From Lachnospiraceae bacterium (lineage in GTDB: Bacteria > Bacillota > Clostridia > Lachnospirales > Lachnospiraceae), in NCBI GenBank assembly GCA_016291655.1, contig JAEEYF010000061.1:1-41486 (forward strand): a stretch of DNA of 41,486 bases, read 5' to 3'. Position 1 is the first letter of the stretch, and each line of letters starts with the position of its first letter. A program made the translations under genes and the position numbers. Below, in pieces: positions 15,157-24,469 of this stretch. The notes under the pieces were generated by a model. The model was not told where the DNA came from. It worked only from the letters and a program-made list of their open reading frames with translations, and searched no databases.

Positions 15157-16767
15157 TTAATCGGTGAATTCCACCGTTATATTTTTGTCCGCAAACATCT
15201 TTTTGAGATCCGGGAAACCTTTGGCCTCCTTTTGGGATTCCAGAAGCTTCAGCTCAACGTCCACGATCTTTCCGGTCTCTTCGGCGATTACGCTTGAAAT
15301 ATATTCGCCGCCGTTGCCGTCTTTGTTCACATATCCGTACGAAAAGCTTTCCGTAAAAATGATCAACAGCTTGTCATCATCGGTAATGCTCAGTTTTGCC
15401 GACTGCACATCGCGATAAGGGCCTTTAAAGCGCTGGCTGATCCTGCCCCATTTTGCCACTATTTCCTTTATATCTTCGGGAAGCGCACGAGTGAGCACAG
15501 GTTCTTCCTTGACCGGAGCCTTGGCAGCGTCTGCGTTCCCGTTTGCGTTTGCGTTTTCGTTTGCATTTTCGTTGTTGTTGCCGTTACCCTTAAGGGTCTG
15601 CGGTGCATATGCACCACTCTCGAGTTGGTTCTCGAGGAATTCCAGCCGCTGGACATATGCCTCCTCCTTCTTTTCGGTCTGCGGCTTGCAGAGCTTGATC
15701 AGCGCTACCTCCGTCAGGACTCGCTTCGAGTTGGAGAATTTGATGTCGTTGGTGAGGTCCGAAACGATGCGGATGTACCTGCCCAGCGTTTCCTCCGAGT
15801 TTGCATTGACTTCCTCCGTGAACCTTGCGAGATAGTCCGTGGGTATGTCGTTGATGGCGGCCATATCTCCCGAAACCTTTGCCACCAGCAGGTTCCTTAA
15901 GTACCAGGTGAAATCCACCGTGAACTGCGTGAGTTCCCTGCCCTTTGCCACAACCTCCTCGAGGATCGCAAGTGCGCCGTTCACATCCTCTTCGCGGATG
16001 GCTTTGAGCAGGCCGCTGAAGGTGGAGACGTCCACGGTTCCCAGAACCTCAAGAACATTGTCGTATGTAAGCTCCTGCCCCAGGTAGAAGGATATGCACT
16101 GGTCCAGGAGGGATATGCCATCTCTGAATGACCCGTCCGCTGCGGTCGCAATGTAGCGGAGCGCCTTGTCCTCGGCCTTCACGCCCTCGGCGTCCACCAA
16201 TGTGCGGAGTCTCGCCGCGATCTCGTCTATGGTGGCGCGGCGGAAATCGTAGCGCTGACATCTGGACAGGATCGTGATGGGGATCTTGTGAACTTCCGTG
16301 GTTGCAAGGATGAAGATCACGTATGCGGGCGGCTCCTCCAGCGTTTTAAGGAGCGCGTTGAAAGCGCCGGTAGAAAGCATATGCACTTCGTCGATGATGT
16401 AGACCTTGTATTTGCCCTCGGTGGGGGAATACTGAACCTCGTCCACTATCTCACGGATGTTGTCAACGCCGTTGTTGGAAGCAGCGTCGATCTCGATCAC
16501 GTTCATGGAGGTTCCGGCCATGATCGCCTTGCACATAGGGCATTCGCCGCAGGGATCGCCGTTCACGGGATGCTCGCAGTTCACTGCCCGCGCCAGCAGC
16601 TTGGCCGCAGTGGTCTTACCCACGCCACGCGTTCCGGTAAACAGAAATGCGTGACCCACGCGCCCTGATGCTATCTGGTTTCTGAGTGTCGTCACAATAT
16701 GGTCCTGCCCCTTGACGTCGTCAAACGTCTGAGGCCGGAATTTTCTGTAAAGAGCGGTATATGCCAT
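15157..16767 (-). CDS. dnaX: DNA polymerase III subunit gamma/tau
   Basis: A 536-residue clamp-loader ATPase. Walker [10 protein letters not shown] is at 45-53, a zinc-binding set at Cys64, Cys73, Cys76 and Cys79, Walker B-type DEVHM at 126-130 and the SRC sensor at 168-170. A low-complexity Asn/Ala/Gly linker (394-418), encoded by short AAC-GCA-rich repeats at about 15535-15590, separates the clamp-loader part from a C-terminal tail that would bind the polymerase or DnaB. No A6G-type slippery site was seen, so only the full-length form is predicted. The ATG lies 11 bases after the murG stop and carries AAAGG upstream. Confidence 0.96.
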   Translation of the reverse strand: MAYTALYRKFRPQTFDDVKGQDHIVTTLRNQIASGRVGHAFLFTGTRGVGKTTAAKLLARAVNCEHPVNGDPCGECPMCKAIMAGTSMNVIEIDAASNNGVDNIREIVDEVQYSPTEGKYKVYIIDEVHMLSTGAFNALLKTLEEPPAYVIFILATTEVHKIPITILSRCQRYDFRRATIDEIAARLRTLVDAEGVKAEDKALRYIATAADGSFRDGISLLDQCISFYLGQELTYDNVLEVLGTVDVSTFSGLLKAIREEDVNGALAILEEVVAKGRELTQFTVDFTWYLRNLLVAKVSGDMAAINDIPTDYLARFTEEVNANSEETLGRYIRIVSDLTNDIKFSNSKRVLTEVALIKLCKPQTEKKEEAYVQRLEFLENQLESGAYAPQTLKGNGNNNENANENANANGNADAAKAPVKEEPVLTRALPEDIKEIVAKWGRISQRFKGPYRDVQSAKLSITDDDKLLIIFTESFSYGYVNKDGNGGEYISSVIAEETGKIVDVELKLLESQKEAKGFPDLKKMFADKNITVEFTD

Positions 16768-16778
16768 TTTGTGCCTTT

Positions 16779-17840
16779 CTATGTAAGCTTGTTGATAAGT
16801 TCAATGATCGTCGAAACGCCGTTTCCCTGCTTGCTTCCATCCATGGCCCGGATGTATTTTTCGCTGTTCTCGGAAACCTCGCGGATGGCGGTGAGCAACG
16901 TTTCGTTCGTAAGCTCCTCTTCCCTTAATACATAGGAAAAGCCCTGTCTTTCAAAGGAATCCGAATTCATGATCTGGTCTCCTCTGCTGGCATCCGTCGA
17001 CAACGGAATGAGGATGTTGACCTTTCTCAGTGCCAGCAGTTCGCATATGGCATTGGCGCCCGCTCTCGAGATCACGAGATCCGCCGCCGCGAAAACATCC
17101 GGAAGCTCCTTGCTGATATATTCAAACTGACGATAACCTTCTATATTATTGAAATCTTCACTTGTTTTCCATTTACCGCAGATGTGGATGATCTGCCAGT
17201 CGCGGAGCAGTGTGGGGAGGATGTCCCTTACAGCCTCGTTCACTCTTGCGGCTCCCGTGCTTCCGCCCACGATGAGGATCACGGGCTTGTCGCCGTTGAG
17301 ACCCGCAAATTCAAGGCCTTTTTCTCTGCTGCCTTCGAAAAGCTGCTGTCTGATGGGCGAGCCCGAAAGCACCGCCTTGCCTTTCGGCAGATACTTTATG
17401 GTCTCGGGGAAATTCGCGCAGACATAGGTCGCTCTGGACATACTCAACCTGTTGGCAAGTCCCGGACTTACGTCGGATTCGTGTATCACGATGGGGATCT
17501 TCCTTCTCGCAGCCGCATAGACCACGGGAACGGAAACAAATCCGCCTTTGGAGAAAATCACGTCGGGCTTTTCCTTCCGTAAGATCTTTTTCGCCTCAAA
17601 ATATCCTTTAATAACCCTAAAGGGGTCTGAAAAATTCTGCCAGGAGAAATACCTGCGGAGCTTGCCGGAGGATATGCCATAGTACTTTATGCCCTCTTCC
17701 TCGATGAGCGTCTTTTCGATGCCGTCGTAGGAACCGATATATTCCACCTCAAACCCAAGTTTCTTCAGCTCAGGGAGCAATGCAAGATTTGGCGTGACAT
17801 GACCGGCAGTGCCCCCGCCGGTCAGAATTATCTTTTTCAT
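16779..17840 (-). CDS. murG: UDP-GlcNAc:undecaprenyl-PP-MurNAc-pentapeptide GlcNAc transferase MurG
   Basis: A 353-residue peripheral membrane GT28 glycosyltransferase that converts lipid I to lipid II in peptidoglycan synthesis. The GGGTAGHVTP loop (8-17) contacts the lipid-linked acceptor; H-E-S-D-V-S-P-G-L-A-N is the conserved central motif; GGSTGAARVN and the later S-R-A-G-A-N-A-I-C-E-L segment bind UDP-GlcNAc. Length is normal. It is not inside a division and cell wall cluster: here it heads a small operon with dnaX, ybaB and recR, under a consensus promoter at 17898-17926. Confidence 0.95.
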   Translation of the reverse strand: MKKIILTGGGTAGHVTPNLALLPELKKLGFEVEYIGSYDGIEKTLIEEEGIKYYGISSGKLRRYFSWQNFSDPFRVIKGYFEAKKILRKEKPDVIFSKGGFVSVPVVYAAARRKIPIVIHESDVSPGLANRLSMSRATYVCANFPETIKYLPKGKAVLSGSPIRQQLFEGSREKGLEFAGLNGDKPVILIVGGSTGAARVNEAVRDILPTLLRDWQIIHICGKWKTSEDFNNIEGYRQFEYISKELPDVFAAADLVISRAGANAICELLALRKVNILIPLSTDASRGDQIMNSDSFERQGFSYVLREEELTNETLLTAIREVSENSEKYIRAMDGSKQGNGVSTIIELINKLT

Positions 17841-17897
17841 GTGTGCCTCTCATAAATGTGATCAATGTCTTTACGTTTTGTATCCGACGCGCTAAAA

Positions 17898-17926
17898 ATT
17901 ATACAACAAAGGGCAAAACAAAACAA
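17898..17926 (-). promoter_or_regulatory. Promoter of the murG-dnaX-ybaB-recR operon
   Basis: TTGTTT (17921-17926), 17 bases, then a perfect TATAAT (17898-17903) on the minus strand. The repeat cluster ends four bases upstream of the -35. Confidence 0.75.
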
Positions 17927-17930
17927 GCCT

Positions 17931-18040
17931 TGATACCCGGGGACGGGGTTATGGGTTCATTTTTTGATACCCGGGGACGGGGTTATGGGCTCATTTAAGA
18001 ACTGTGATTTTTGACACCATAACCCCGTCCCCGGGTATCA
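17931..18040. repeat. Cluster of three GGGGACGGGGTT repeats
   Basis: Two direct copies (17931-17954 and 17965-17988, 34-base period) are followed by an inverted copy (18017-18040). The second and third are perfect 24-base inverted copies and can form a hairpin. The third copy contains the stop codon of the MATE gene. Confidence 0.88.
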
Positions 18041-19420
18041 TTTTGCGCGGATACGTTTCATTATTCTCCGATAGACCACGACAAAGTAAGCTCCCTGAAC
18101 GAAGGTCGCCAAAGTCCAGGAAACCGGGTAGGAGGTGTAGAGGCACTCAAGCGAGCGCACCTGCGAGAACACGGTGAAAATCCAGAGTATTCTGAAGCCG
18201 CAGACAAAGGCCAGCGTGATCAGCATCGGCGGGATGGATTTTCCGAGACCGCGAAGGCCGCCAACCAGCACGTCCATAGTTCCACAGGTGAAGTAAGTGA
18301 ACATGATGACCGTCATGCGGATGATACCGTACCCGATGATCTCCTCCCGCGGTGTGTCGGGCTTGTGATCCACAAAGAGGTCCAGCAGGGGCTCTTTCAG
18401 CAGGAACGCAAGGCTTCCCAGCGCAAGTCCCACAAGCATTACGAACAGCAGTCCGTTCCTCACGACCTTGATGATACGGTCATATTTTCCGCCGCCGTAA
18501 TTCTGGCTTGTGAATGAAAGTGTCGTATGATGAAAGGCATTCATGGCAACGTAGACATAGCCCTCGATGTTCTGAGCCGCCGCGTTTCCTGCCATTGCCA
18601 TATCTCCGAAGGAGTTGATGGAGGACTGGATGAGGACGTTGGAGATCGAGAAGAACGATCCCTGTATGCCCGCGGGAAGCCCGATCCTGACCATCTGCAA
18701 AAGCTTCTTTCCGCTGATCTTGAGTTTGTTTACCTCCAGCTTCAGACAGCCGTCATAGGTGAACAGCGCGTGGAGCACGAGTCCCGCGGAGATCGCCTGG
18801 GAAGCGACCGTTGCGATGGCCACGCCCGCTACGCCTATGCCCAGCACTATTACAAAGAAAAGGTTCAACAGAACGTTGATCACGCCCGCGATCATGAGGT
18901 AGTACAGGGGGCGCTTGGTGTCTCCCACCGCGCGAAGGATCGCGGAAGTAAAGTTGTAGAGCATGATGACGGGCATGCCCAGGAAATATATGCGCATGTA
19001 AGTAACCGCACCGTCGATGACTGTGTCCGGGGTTTTCATGAGCGTCAGCAGCGGGCGCGCCATGAAGAAACCGAAGACCGCGAGGATGATCCCGAAGATC
19101 ACGCTGATCACAACCGCTGTATGCACGGTTTCCGAGACTTCCTGCTCATTATTCTGGGCATAGAATTTGGCGACGCAAACATTGGCGCCCACGGAAAGCC
19201 CGATGAACAGGTTTACGATCAGGTTGGTGAGGGACGCAGTTCCGCTTACGGAGGCAAGGGCGGTGGGGCCCGCGAATTTGCCCGCAACGATCATGTCCGC
19301 AGTGTTGAAAAGCAGCTGCAAAATGCCTGTCGCGATCAGGGGGAGGGTAAACAGGAGCATCTTTCCGACAAGATTTCCTGTACACATGTCTATTTCATAG
19401 TTTTTGGCTTTATATGCCAT
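18038..19420 (-). CDS. MATE-family efflux transporter
   Basis: A 460-residue membrane protein of the multidrug and toxin extrusion family with about 12 hydrophobic segments. Family features are P-L-I-A-T-G-I-L-Q-L-L-F-N-T-A-D near the start, a repeated V-x-x-F-x-G-P-x-A-L-A-S-V-S-type segment, and the second-half equivalent after a central cytoplasmic loop. It should export cationic or other amphipathic compounds by Na+ or H+ antiport; the substrate is unknown. The start is the ATG at 19418-19420 with AAGGAG seven bases upstream; a Met eight codons earlier has no such site. The TGA stop lies within a GGGGACGGGGTT repeat, so the native C-terminus may have been replaced. It is divergent from the xylosidase gene. 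Confidence 0.9.
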   Translation of the reverse strand: MAYKAKNYEIDMCTGNLVGKMLLFTLPLIATGILQLLFNTADMIVAGKFAGPTALASVSGTASLTNLIVNLFIGLSVGANVCVAKFYAQNNEQEVSETVHTAVVISVIFGIILAVFGFFMARPLLTLMKTPDTVIDGAVTYMRIYFLGMPVIMLYNFTSAILRAVGDTKRPLYYLMIAGVINVLLNLFFVIVLGIGVAGVAIATVASQAISAGLVLHALFTYDGCLKLEVNKLKISGKKLLQMVRIGLPAGIQGSFFSISNVLIQSSINSFGDMAMAGNAAAQNIEGYVYVAMNAFHHTTLSFTSQNYGGGKYDRIIKVVRNGLLFVMLVGLALGSLAFLLKEPLLDLFVDHKPDTPREEIIGYGIIRMTVIMFTYFTCGTMDVLVGGLRGLGKSIPPMLITLAFVCGFRILWIFTVFSQVRSLECLYTSYPVSWTLATFVQGAYFVVVYRRIMKRIRAK

Positions 19421-19455
19421 AATCGACTCCTTATTTATAAGCAAAACGCCGAGAA

Positions 19456-19484
19456 TTTATAAGCAGTAAGTCAGAATACATCAA
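19456..19484 (-). promoter_or_regulatory. Promoter of the MATE gene
   Basis: TTGATG (19479-19484), 17 bases, TATAAA (19456-19461) on the minus strand, 36 bases before the ATG. Confidence 0.65.
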
Positions 19485-19627
19485 AAAAAGGTGAAATTCA
19501 ACCTATCGAATGTAAAATAATTATTAATAATGCCGCAGAGGGCGGGGAGGCGGAAGCTTTCACGCAGCCGGGAGACAGCTTCTTAAATTTTCCCGCAATA
19601 ATATGAAAGGATATGACAAAAATGAAG

Positions 19628-19656
19628 TTGAGCGGACAGAACATATAGAGTAAAAT
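19628..19656 (+). promoter_or_regulatory. Possible promoter of the beta-xylosidase gene
   Basis: TTGAGC (19628-19633), 17 bases, TAAAAT (19651-19656) on the plus strand, 82 bases before the ATG. The rest of the 19485-19738 interval has no gene; no operator could be identified, although sugar control would be expected. Confidence 0.55.
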
Positions 19657-19738
19657 CAAAGTAACATGACCATCGGGAAGGTGTCGGGCATCCATATGCA
19701 GGTGCGATACTGACAAGGCGGAAAGCAAGGAGGTTTGT

Positions 19739-21760
19739 ATGGTTTATTATGTAAACGCGAGTGCGTCGAGAGACGGGAACGGCTCAAAGGAAATGCCTTT
19801 TAAGAAGATCAATGATGCGGCGCGGGTGGCTGTGGCCGGGGACGAGATCGTGGTGGCGCCGGGCATCTATCGCGAGTACGTGGATCCGAAGAACGGCGGA
19901 CGCGAGGATGCGCGCATCACTTACCGTTCGGAGAAGCCGCTGGGCGCTGTGATCATGGGAAGCGAGGAGCTGACCGGGTGGCAGCCGTTTAAGGGCGACG
20001 TTTGGACGAATAGTGTGGACAACACGATTTTTGGCGCATACAACCCCTACACCACATATGTCTGCGGGGACTGGTACTTCGCTCCCACCGTGCGGCATAC
20101 GGGTTCGGTGATCTATAATGACCGGATGATGTACGAAACCGTGACTCTGGAGGAATGCATTGCCGGCGAGGCAGACCCCTGCGCGTGGAATGCGGAAGAA
20201 TCCCAGTTTAAGTGGTTCAGCGAGCAAAAGGATGGGCGTACCGTTTTCTATGCAAACTTCCGCGGAGCGGACCCCAACAAAGGATCAGTGGAGATCGGCG
20301 TGCGCAGGAATTGCTTCATGCCTTCCGAAACCGGGCGCGGATACATCACTTTGAGCGGCTTCGTTGTCAAGAACGGCTCGACAACGTGGGCGCCGCCGGC
20401 TGCATATCAGGACGGAATGGTGGGTCCTCACTGGAGCAAGGGCTGGATCATCGAGGATTGCGAGATCTACAACAGCCGATGCTGCGGCATATCCCTCGGG
20501 AAATATTATGACGAAGAGAATGATCTTTACTTTTATACAAAACACGTAAAAAGCCCTACACAGATGGAGCGCGATGCGGTCTGCCGCGGGCAGTATCACG
20601 GCTGGCTCAAGGAAAATGTGGGCAGCCATACCATCCGCCGATGCAACGTTCATCACTGTGAACAGACGGGAATCGTGGGGCGTATGGGCGGCGTGTTCTC
20701 TACCATCGAGGACTGCCACATCCACCACATATGCAATTCCCAGCAGCTGGGCGGTGCTGAGACTGCCGGCATCAAGCTTCATGCAGCCATCGATGTGACC
20801 ATCCGCAGGAATCATATCCACAACTGCATCATGGGTGTTTGGTGTGACTGGGAGGCGCAGGGCGCAAGGCTGTCCGCTAATCTAATGCACGACAATCACA
20901 AACCCGCGGGCATAGGACACGCGCAGGGCGCGATGTTCAACTGCGATATTTTCATTGAGGTTGGCCACGGACCGACGCTGATCGACAACAATATCCTGCT
21001 TTCAAAGGTTTCCGTTGTTTTGCCCAGCGAGGGGCTTGCCATGGTGCACAATCTCATGCTTGGCTCCTTTGGGCTCATCAATTCAGGCGTTGACAGCATC
21101 GTGAACGGGCAGCGTGAACCGCGCTACACTCCCTACCACATCCGTCATCGCACAGAGGTTGCGGGTTTCATGACGATCCTTCACGGCAACGACCGTGTTT
21201 ACAACAATATCTTCGTGCAGCACTATCCGATCACCGATCCGGAACGGAAGCCTGCCGCAAACGACTATGAGCATGCGGGAACTGCCTGCTTTGACATCTT
21301 CCCGTCCTACGAAGAGTGGATAGCTCAGTTTGATTTCACCAAGGAGCCCGATATGGGCGCGCTGGGCACTGCGCATTTCGGCCATCTGCCCGTATGGATC
21401 GGCGGAAATGCCTACTTTAACGGCGCAGAGATCAGCAAGCATGAAAAAAACGGCCTCATCGCAGAGGATAAAGAAGCTTCCGTTGAGTTTTCCTTTGACA
21501 ATGAAGCTTCCGAGGTTGACGGCGTATGCGGCAAACGCATTCTCGCCACTTTAAAGACAAACCTCTACTCGTTTCTCAAGGATTTCCAAGTTTCGCTCCT
21601 CACGACCGAAGCTCTGGGCAAGGCTTTCGAGCCCGAGCAGCGCTTCGAAAACCCTGATGGCACCCCCATCACCTTCGACAGCGACTACTTCGGAAACCAC
21701 CGTGGCGCAACTCCCCTCCCGGGTCCCTTCGCCACTCCCGCCACTTCCTTCAAGGTGTGA
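19739..21760 (+). CDS. GH120-type beta-xylosidase (right-handed beta-helix glycosidase)
   Basis: A 673-residue enzyme without signal peptide, so intracellular. The opening (Y-Y-V-N-A-S-A-S-R-D-G-N-G-S and P-G-I-Y-R-E-Y-V-D-P-K) and the histidine- and asparagine-rich turns in the middle mark a parallel beta-helix. I match it along its length, from memory, to Thermoanaerobacterium XylC, the founding GH120 beta-xylosidase: shared blocks include G-P-x-W-S-K-G-W-I-I-E-D, A-G-I-K-L-H-A-A-I-D-V and T-E-V-A-G-F. The likely nucleophile is Asp370 in WCDWEAQG and the acid/base Glu407 in IFIEVGHG. About 14 extra residues lie between these two relative to XylC. It should release xylose from imported xylo-oligosaccharides. 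AAGGAGG precedes the ATG. It is the only plus-strand gene nearby and has no transporter beside it. A plain pectate-lyase-like annotation is less likely. Confidence 0.85.
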   Translation: MVYYVNASASRDGNGSKEMPFKKINDAARVAVAGDEIVVAPGIYREYVDPKNGGREDARITYRSEKPLGAVIMGSEELTGWQPFKGDVWTNSVDNTIFGAYNPYTTYVCGDWYFAPTVRHTGSVIYNDRMMYETVTLEECIAGEADPCAWNAEESQFKWFSEQKDGRTVFYANFRGADPNKGSVEIGVRRNCFMPSETGRGYITLSGFVVKNGSTTWAPPAAYQDGMVGPHWSKGWIIEDCEIYNSRCCGISLGKYYDEENDLYFYTKHVKSPTQMERDAVCRGQYHGWLKENVGSHTIRRCNVHHCEQTGIVGRMGGVFSTIEDCHIHHICNSQQLGGAETAGIKLHAAIDVTIRRNHIHNCIMGVWCDWEAQGARLSANLMHDNHKPAGIGHAQGAMFNCDIFIEVGHGPTLIDNNILLSKVSVVLPSEGLAMVHNLMLGSFGLINSGVDSIVNGQREPRYTPYHIRHRTEVAGFMTILHGNDRVYNNIFVQHYPITDPERKPAANDYEHAGTACFDIFPSYEEWIAQFDFTKEPDMGALGTAHFGHLPVWIGGNAYFNGAEISKHEKNGLIAEDKEASVEFSFDNEASEVDGVCGKRILATLKTNLYSFLKDFQVSLLTTEALGKAFEPEQRFENPDGTPITFDSDYFGNHRGATPLPGPFATPATSFKV

Positions 21761-21763
21761 AAA

Positions 21764-21849
21764 TGAACCCCGGGGACGGGGTTATGGTGTCACTTTTTGA
21801 TACCTTGGGGACGGGGTTAGTGGCTCATTACAGGTAAAGTTTTGACATG
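21764..21849 (+). repeat. Two direct GGGGACGGGGTT repeats after the xylosidase gene
   Basis: One copy begins three bases after the stop codon (21764), a second at 21798. The second continues through TTAGTGGCTCAT and TTTGACATGG to 21849 and matches the element at 22824-22875 in inverted orientation over about 52 bases. Confidence 0.85.
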
Positions 21850-21853
21850 GAAT

Positions 21854-21907
21854 TAAACACAGCGCAGATCGTCGATATCAATTGTAGATATCAGTCTGCG
21901 CTGTGTT
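21854..21907 (+). terminator. Intrinsic terminator after the xylosidase gene
   Basis: A perfect 14-base stem (21854-21867 with 21894-21907) encloses two GATATC copies and is followed by T residues (GTTTTTATAT) on the plus strand. Confidence 0.85.
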
Positions 21908-22101
21908 TTTATATAACCCCAATATTGAAGATGTAACCCTTGTTTTATAACTGATTCTTTCTTTTTCTTCTTTTTAGATTACTCTTTTTTCTCTTTGAGT
22001 GAGAGATTTCTCATTTCTCGCTTGAAGGTTTGATTTTTGTAACTAAATCGGGGGGTTGCTCAGTTTTAATAACTGTTCAGTCCCCATATGCACGCAAGAG
22101 A
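21908..22101. other. Non-coding pyrimidine-rich stretch
   Basis: The plus strand is rich in TTCTTTTT blocks. An imperfect hairpin (GGGGACTGAACAGTT with AACTGAGCAACCCC on the minus strand, about 22052-22085) could end transcription of the membrane protein gene to the right, but it has no clean T tract. Confidence 0.4.
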
Positions 22102-22770
22102 TTAAATGATACCCAAAGGGATCAAAACGATCAGGAGCAGCGCCACGAGCCCCCACTCGCAAAGCAGGAAATTGCGGCGTTTCTTGGGCTCCATGTCGGG
22201 GACATAGTTGCTCGCGAGGAAGAACGGAACGTACGTCGTGATGAACACGGGGATCACGCCCCACCACTTGTAAACCCAGATGAAGGAGTTGTTATCCGTA
22301 GCCGCCAGAAAGGACTCGAAAAGTGCGAAGAGAAGCGCCATTTCCAGTGCGCCAACCAGCTTGCAGCTAAAGCCGCGTTTCCCGTTCTTTGCGAAGTAGC
22401 GCTTGGTGCGATCCTGCGGCAGCATCTTGAACGAGATGATCCCTGCGATCGAGAACATCATTGAGAGCTCCCAGCTGACGCCGATGAGCAGGATGAAGGT
22501 GGTGGATCGGTTTGAAACGGACCACAGCGGATAGCCCGTCACGTGGCCGATCACGGCGTTCGCGATCTCGTAGAGCCAATGCACGCCATACAATGCAAGT
22601 CCGGCGCATATTACTTCTGTGTTCTTCTTGTGGATCTCGGTCCAGTAGATATAGAACACCACCGCAAGAGTGAAAATAAAAGTCCAATTGAAGTTCTCCG
22701 TGCTTCTCACACGAATTGCTTCAACCAGGTCCATGGCTGTTTGTGAGCCGTCTCCCCAGAATTTAAACAT
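22102..22770 (-). CDS. Multi-pass membrane protein of unknown function inside an inverted-repeat bracket
   Basis: A 222-residue protein with about six hydrophobic segments and many aromatic residues (W-G-D-G-S-Q near the start, E-N-F-N-W-T-F-I-F, W-S-V-S-N-R-S-T-T-F-I-L). I do not recognise a family. The ATG has AGGAGG eight bases upstream. The gene sits between the glycerol kinase gene and the xylosidase gene, bracketed by inverted copies of a repeat of about 52 bases (21798-21849 and 22824-22875), so it may have arrived as a unit. It is not an aquaporin (no NPA boxes), so it is not an obvious glycerol facilitator despite its place after glpK. Confidence 0.8.
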   Translation of the reverse strand: MFKFWGDGSQTAMDLVEAIRVRSTENFNWTFIFTLAVVFYIYWTEIHKKNTEVICAGLALYGVHWLYEIANAVIGHVTGYPLWSVSNRSTTFILLIGVSWELSMMFSIAGIISFKMLPQDRTKRYFAKNGKRGFSCKLVGALEMALLFALFESFLAATDNNSFIWVYKWWGVIPVFITTYVPFFLASNYVPDMEPKKRRNFLLCEWGLVALLLIVLIPLGII

Positions 22771-22823
22771 TATACTTACCTCCTATATTTTTCGTCTCTG
22801 CAGACGATTTTTTCATAGATCTC

Positions 22824-22875
22824 CCATGTCAAAAAATTACCTGTGATGAGCCACTAACCCCGTCCCCGGGTATCA
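22824..22875 (-). repeat. Inverted GGGGACGGGGTT repeat, partner of 21798-21849
   Basis: Read on the minus strand it carries GGGGACGGGGTTAGTGG and ends in TTTGACATGG like the copy at 21798-21849, with a few small differences. It lies 56 bases after the glpK stop. The GC-rich sequence between them (22876-22931) could pair through G6 and C6 runs. Confidence 0.85.
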
Positions 22876-22931
22876 TTTGGGGGGGCCAAAACCGCCAACG
22901 AAGCCACAGCCAACGGGGCACCCCCCGAGGG

Positions 22932-24449
22932 TTAGAAGTCGTAGTCGTCGTCAACTTCCTCCTGCCATGCGAGGGCGGCGCGGACCGCTTTGTTCCAGCC
23001 GTGGAGCAGCTGGCGGCGGCGTTCCTCGGGCATAGACGGCTTGAAGGTTTTGGAGAGCTGCCAATTCGAGCGGATCTCGTCCCTATCCTTCCAGAAGCCG
23101 GTTGCAAGGCCTGCAAGGTAAGCTGCGCCGAGCGCGGTGGTCTCGATGCAGGCGGGGCGAAGAACGTCCGAAGTCAATATATCCGCCTGAAATTGCATCA
23201 GGAAATTGTTTGCGGAAGCTCCGCCGTCCACCTTCAGTGAATTCAGCTTGTGGCCCGTGTCTTTTTCCATCGCGCGGAGCACGCTGTACACCTGGTAATC
23301 GATGGACTCCAGCGTAGCGCGGATAAAATGTTCCTTTTTGCAGCCGCGGGTAATTCCCACAACTGTTCCTCGGGCATATTGGTTCCAATAAGGCGCTCCG
23401 AGGCCTGTGAAAGCAGGCACGACATAGACGCCGTCGGTATCCGGTACCTCATTTGCATATTCCTCTGACTGCGCCGCCGTCTTGAACATTCTGAGACCGT
23501 CGCGAAGCCATTGGATCGAAGCGCCTGCCACGAACACACTGCCTTCGAGGGCATATTCGACCTTGTCGGAATCGCTCGCTGCTATGGTAGTTACAAGGCC
23601 GTGCTGTGAAGCCACTGCCTCGTTACCGGTATTCATCAAGAGGAAGCAACCTGTCCCATAGGTGTTTTTTACATCTCCGGGATCGAAGCAACACTGTCCA
23701 AAGAGCGCGCACTGCTGGTCGCCTGCCGCTCCTCCGATCGTAATCTCTCCTCCGAGCAGACCTCCATCCGTTTTACCGAAATTGTAGCTTGAAGGATGAA
23801 CCTCGGGCATCATGCTTCTCGGAATTCCAAGACGCTTCAGAAGCACATCATCCCAGTCAAGCTTGTGTATGTCATAGAGCATGGTTCTTGAAGCGTTGGT
23901 GTAGTCCGTAGCATGAACTCGCCCTTTGGTGAGATTCCATATGAGCCACGTGTCCACAGTTCCAAACAAAAGCTCGCCCTTTTCCGCTTTTTCGCGTGTT
24001 CCTGGCACATGCTTAAGGATCCATGCAATCTTCGTCCCCGAGAAGTAGGCATCGGGCACCAGACCTGTTGTGCTTCTGATGTGCTCGCCCAGTCCTTCCC
24101 GGTTCAGTTCTTCTATCATAGGTGCCGTTCTGCGGCATTGCCAAACTATGGCATTGTACACAGGCGCACCTGTTTTTTTATCCCAGACAATGGTGGTCTC
24201 ACGCTGGTTTGTGATGCCCAGGGATGCGATGTCTTCCGCATCAGCACCGATCTTGGCCATAGCCTCCGTAGCCACCGCAAGCTGCGATGACCATATTTCT
24301 CTCGGATCATGCTCAACCCAACCGGGCTGCGGATAGATCTGCTCGAACTCTCTTTGAGCCATGCTTAAAATGTTTCCCTTCTTATCAAAGAGAATGCATC
24401 GTGAGCTGGTTGTTCCCTGGTCCAGCGCCATTACATATTTCTTCTCCAT
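22932..24449 (-). CDS. glpK: Glycerol kinase
   Basis: A 505-residue FGGY-family kinase that phosphorylates glycerol to sn-glycerol 3-phosphate with ATP. Signatures are D-Q-G-T-T-S-S-R (9-16), G-I-T-N-Q-R-E-T-T, the [11 protein letters not shown] loop, [12 protein letters not shown] and the C-terminal ATP site [11 protein letters not shown]. Length and motifs are standard. It is the last gene of the glycerol operon, 20 bases after the DUF1667 gene, with GGAGAGG upstream of the ATG. Its product is the substrate of the dehydrogenase encoded by the first gene. Confidence 0.97.
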   Translation of the reverse strand: MEKKYVMALDQGTTSSRCILFDKKGNILSMAQREFEQIYPQPGWVEHDPREIWSSQLAVATEAMAKIGADAEDIASLGITNQRETTIVWDKKTGAPVYNAIVWQCRRTAPMIEELNREGLGEHIRSTTGLVPDAYFSGTKIAWILKHVPGTREKAEKGELLFGTVDTWLIWNLTKGRVHATDYTNASRTMLYDIHKLDWDDVLLKRLGIPRSMMPEVHPSSYNFGKTDGGLLGGEITIGGAAGDQQCALFGQCCFDPGDVKNTYGTGCFLLMNTGNEAVASQHGLVTTIAASDSDKVEYALEGSVFVAGASIQWLRDGLRMFKTAAQSEEYANEVPDTDGVYVVPAFTGLGAPYWNQYARGTVVGITRGCKKEHFIRATLESIDYQVYSVLRAMEKDTGHKLNSLKVDGGASANNFLMQFQADILTSDVLRPACIETTALGAAYLAGLATGFWKDRDEIRSNWQLSKTFKPSMPEERRRQLLHGWNKAVRAALAWQEEVDDDYDF

Positions 24450-24469
24450 GTAAACCTCTCCATAATGAA

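Noticed and set aside
15190..15215. Programmed frameshift site in dnaX
   Set aside because: The only A-run is five A residues and a G near the very end of the gene, not the A6G heptamer followed by a stem-loop, so a truncated gamma form is not predicted.
22102..22770. Glycerol facilitator (GlpF) next to glpK
   Set aside because: No NPA motifs or aquaporin-like repeat; the protein does not resemble the MIP family.
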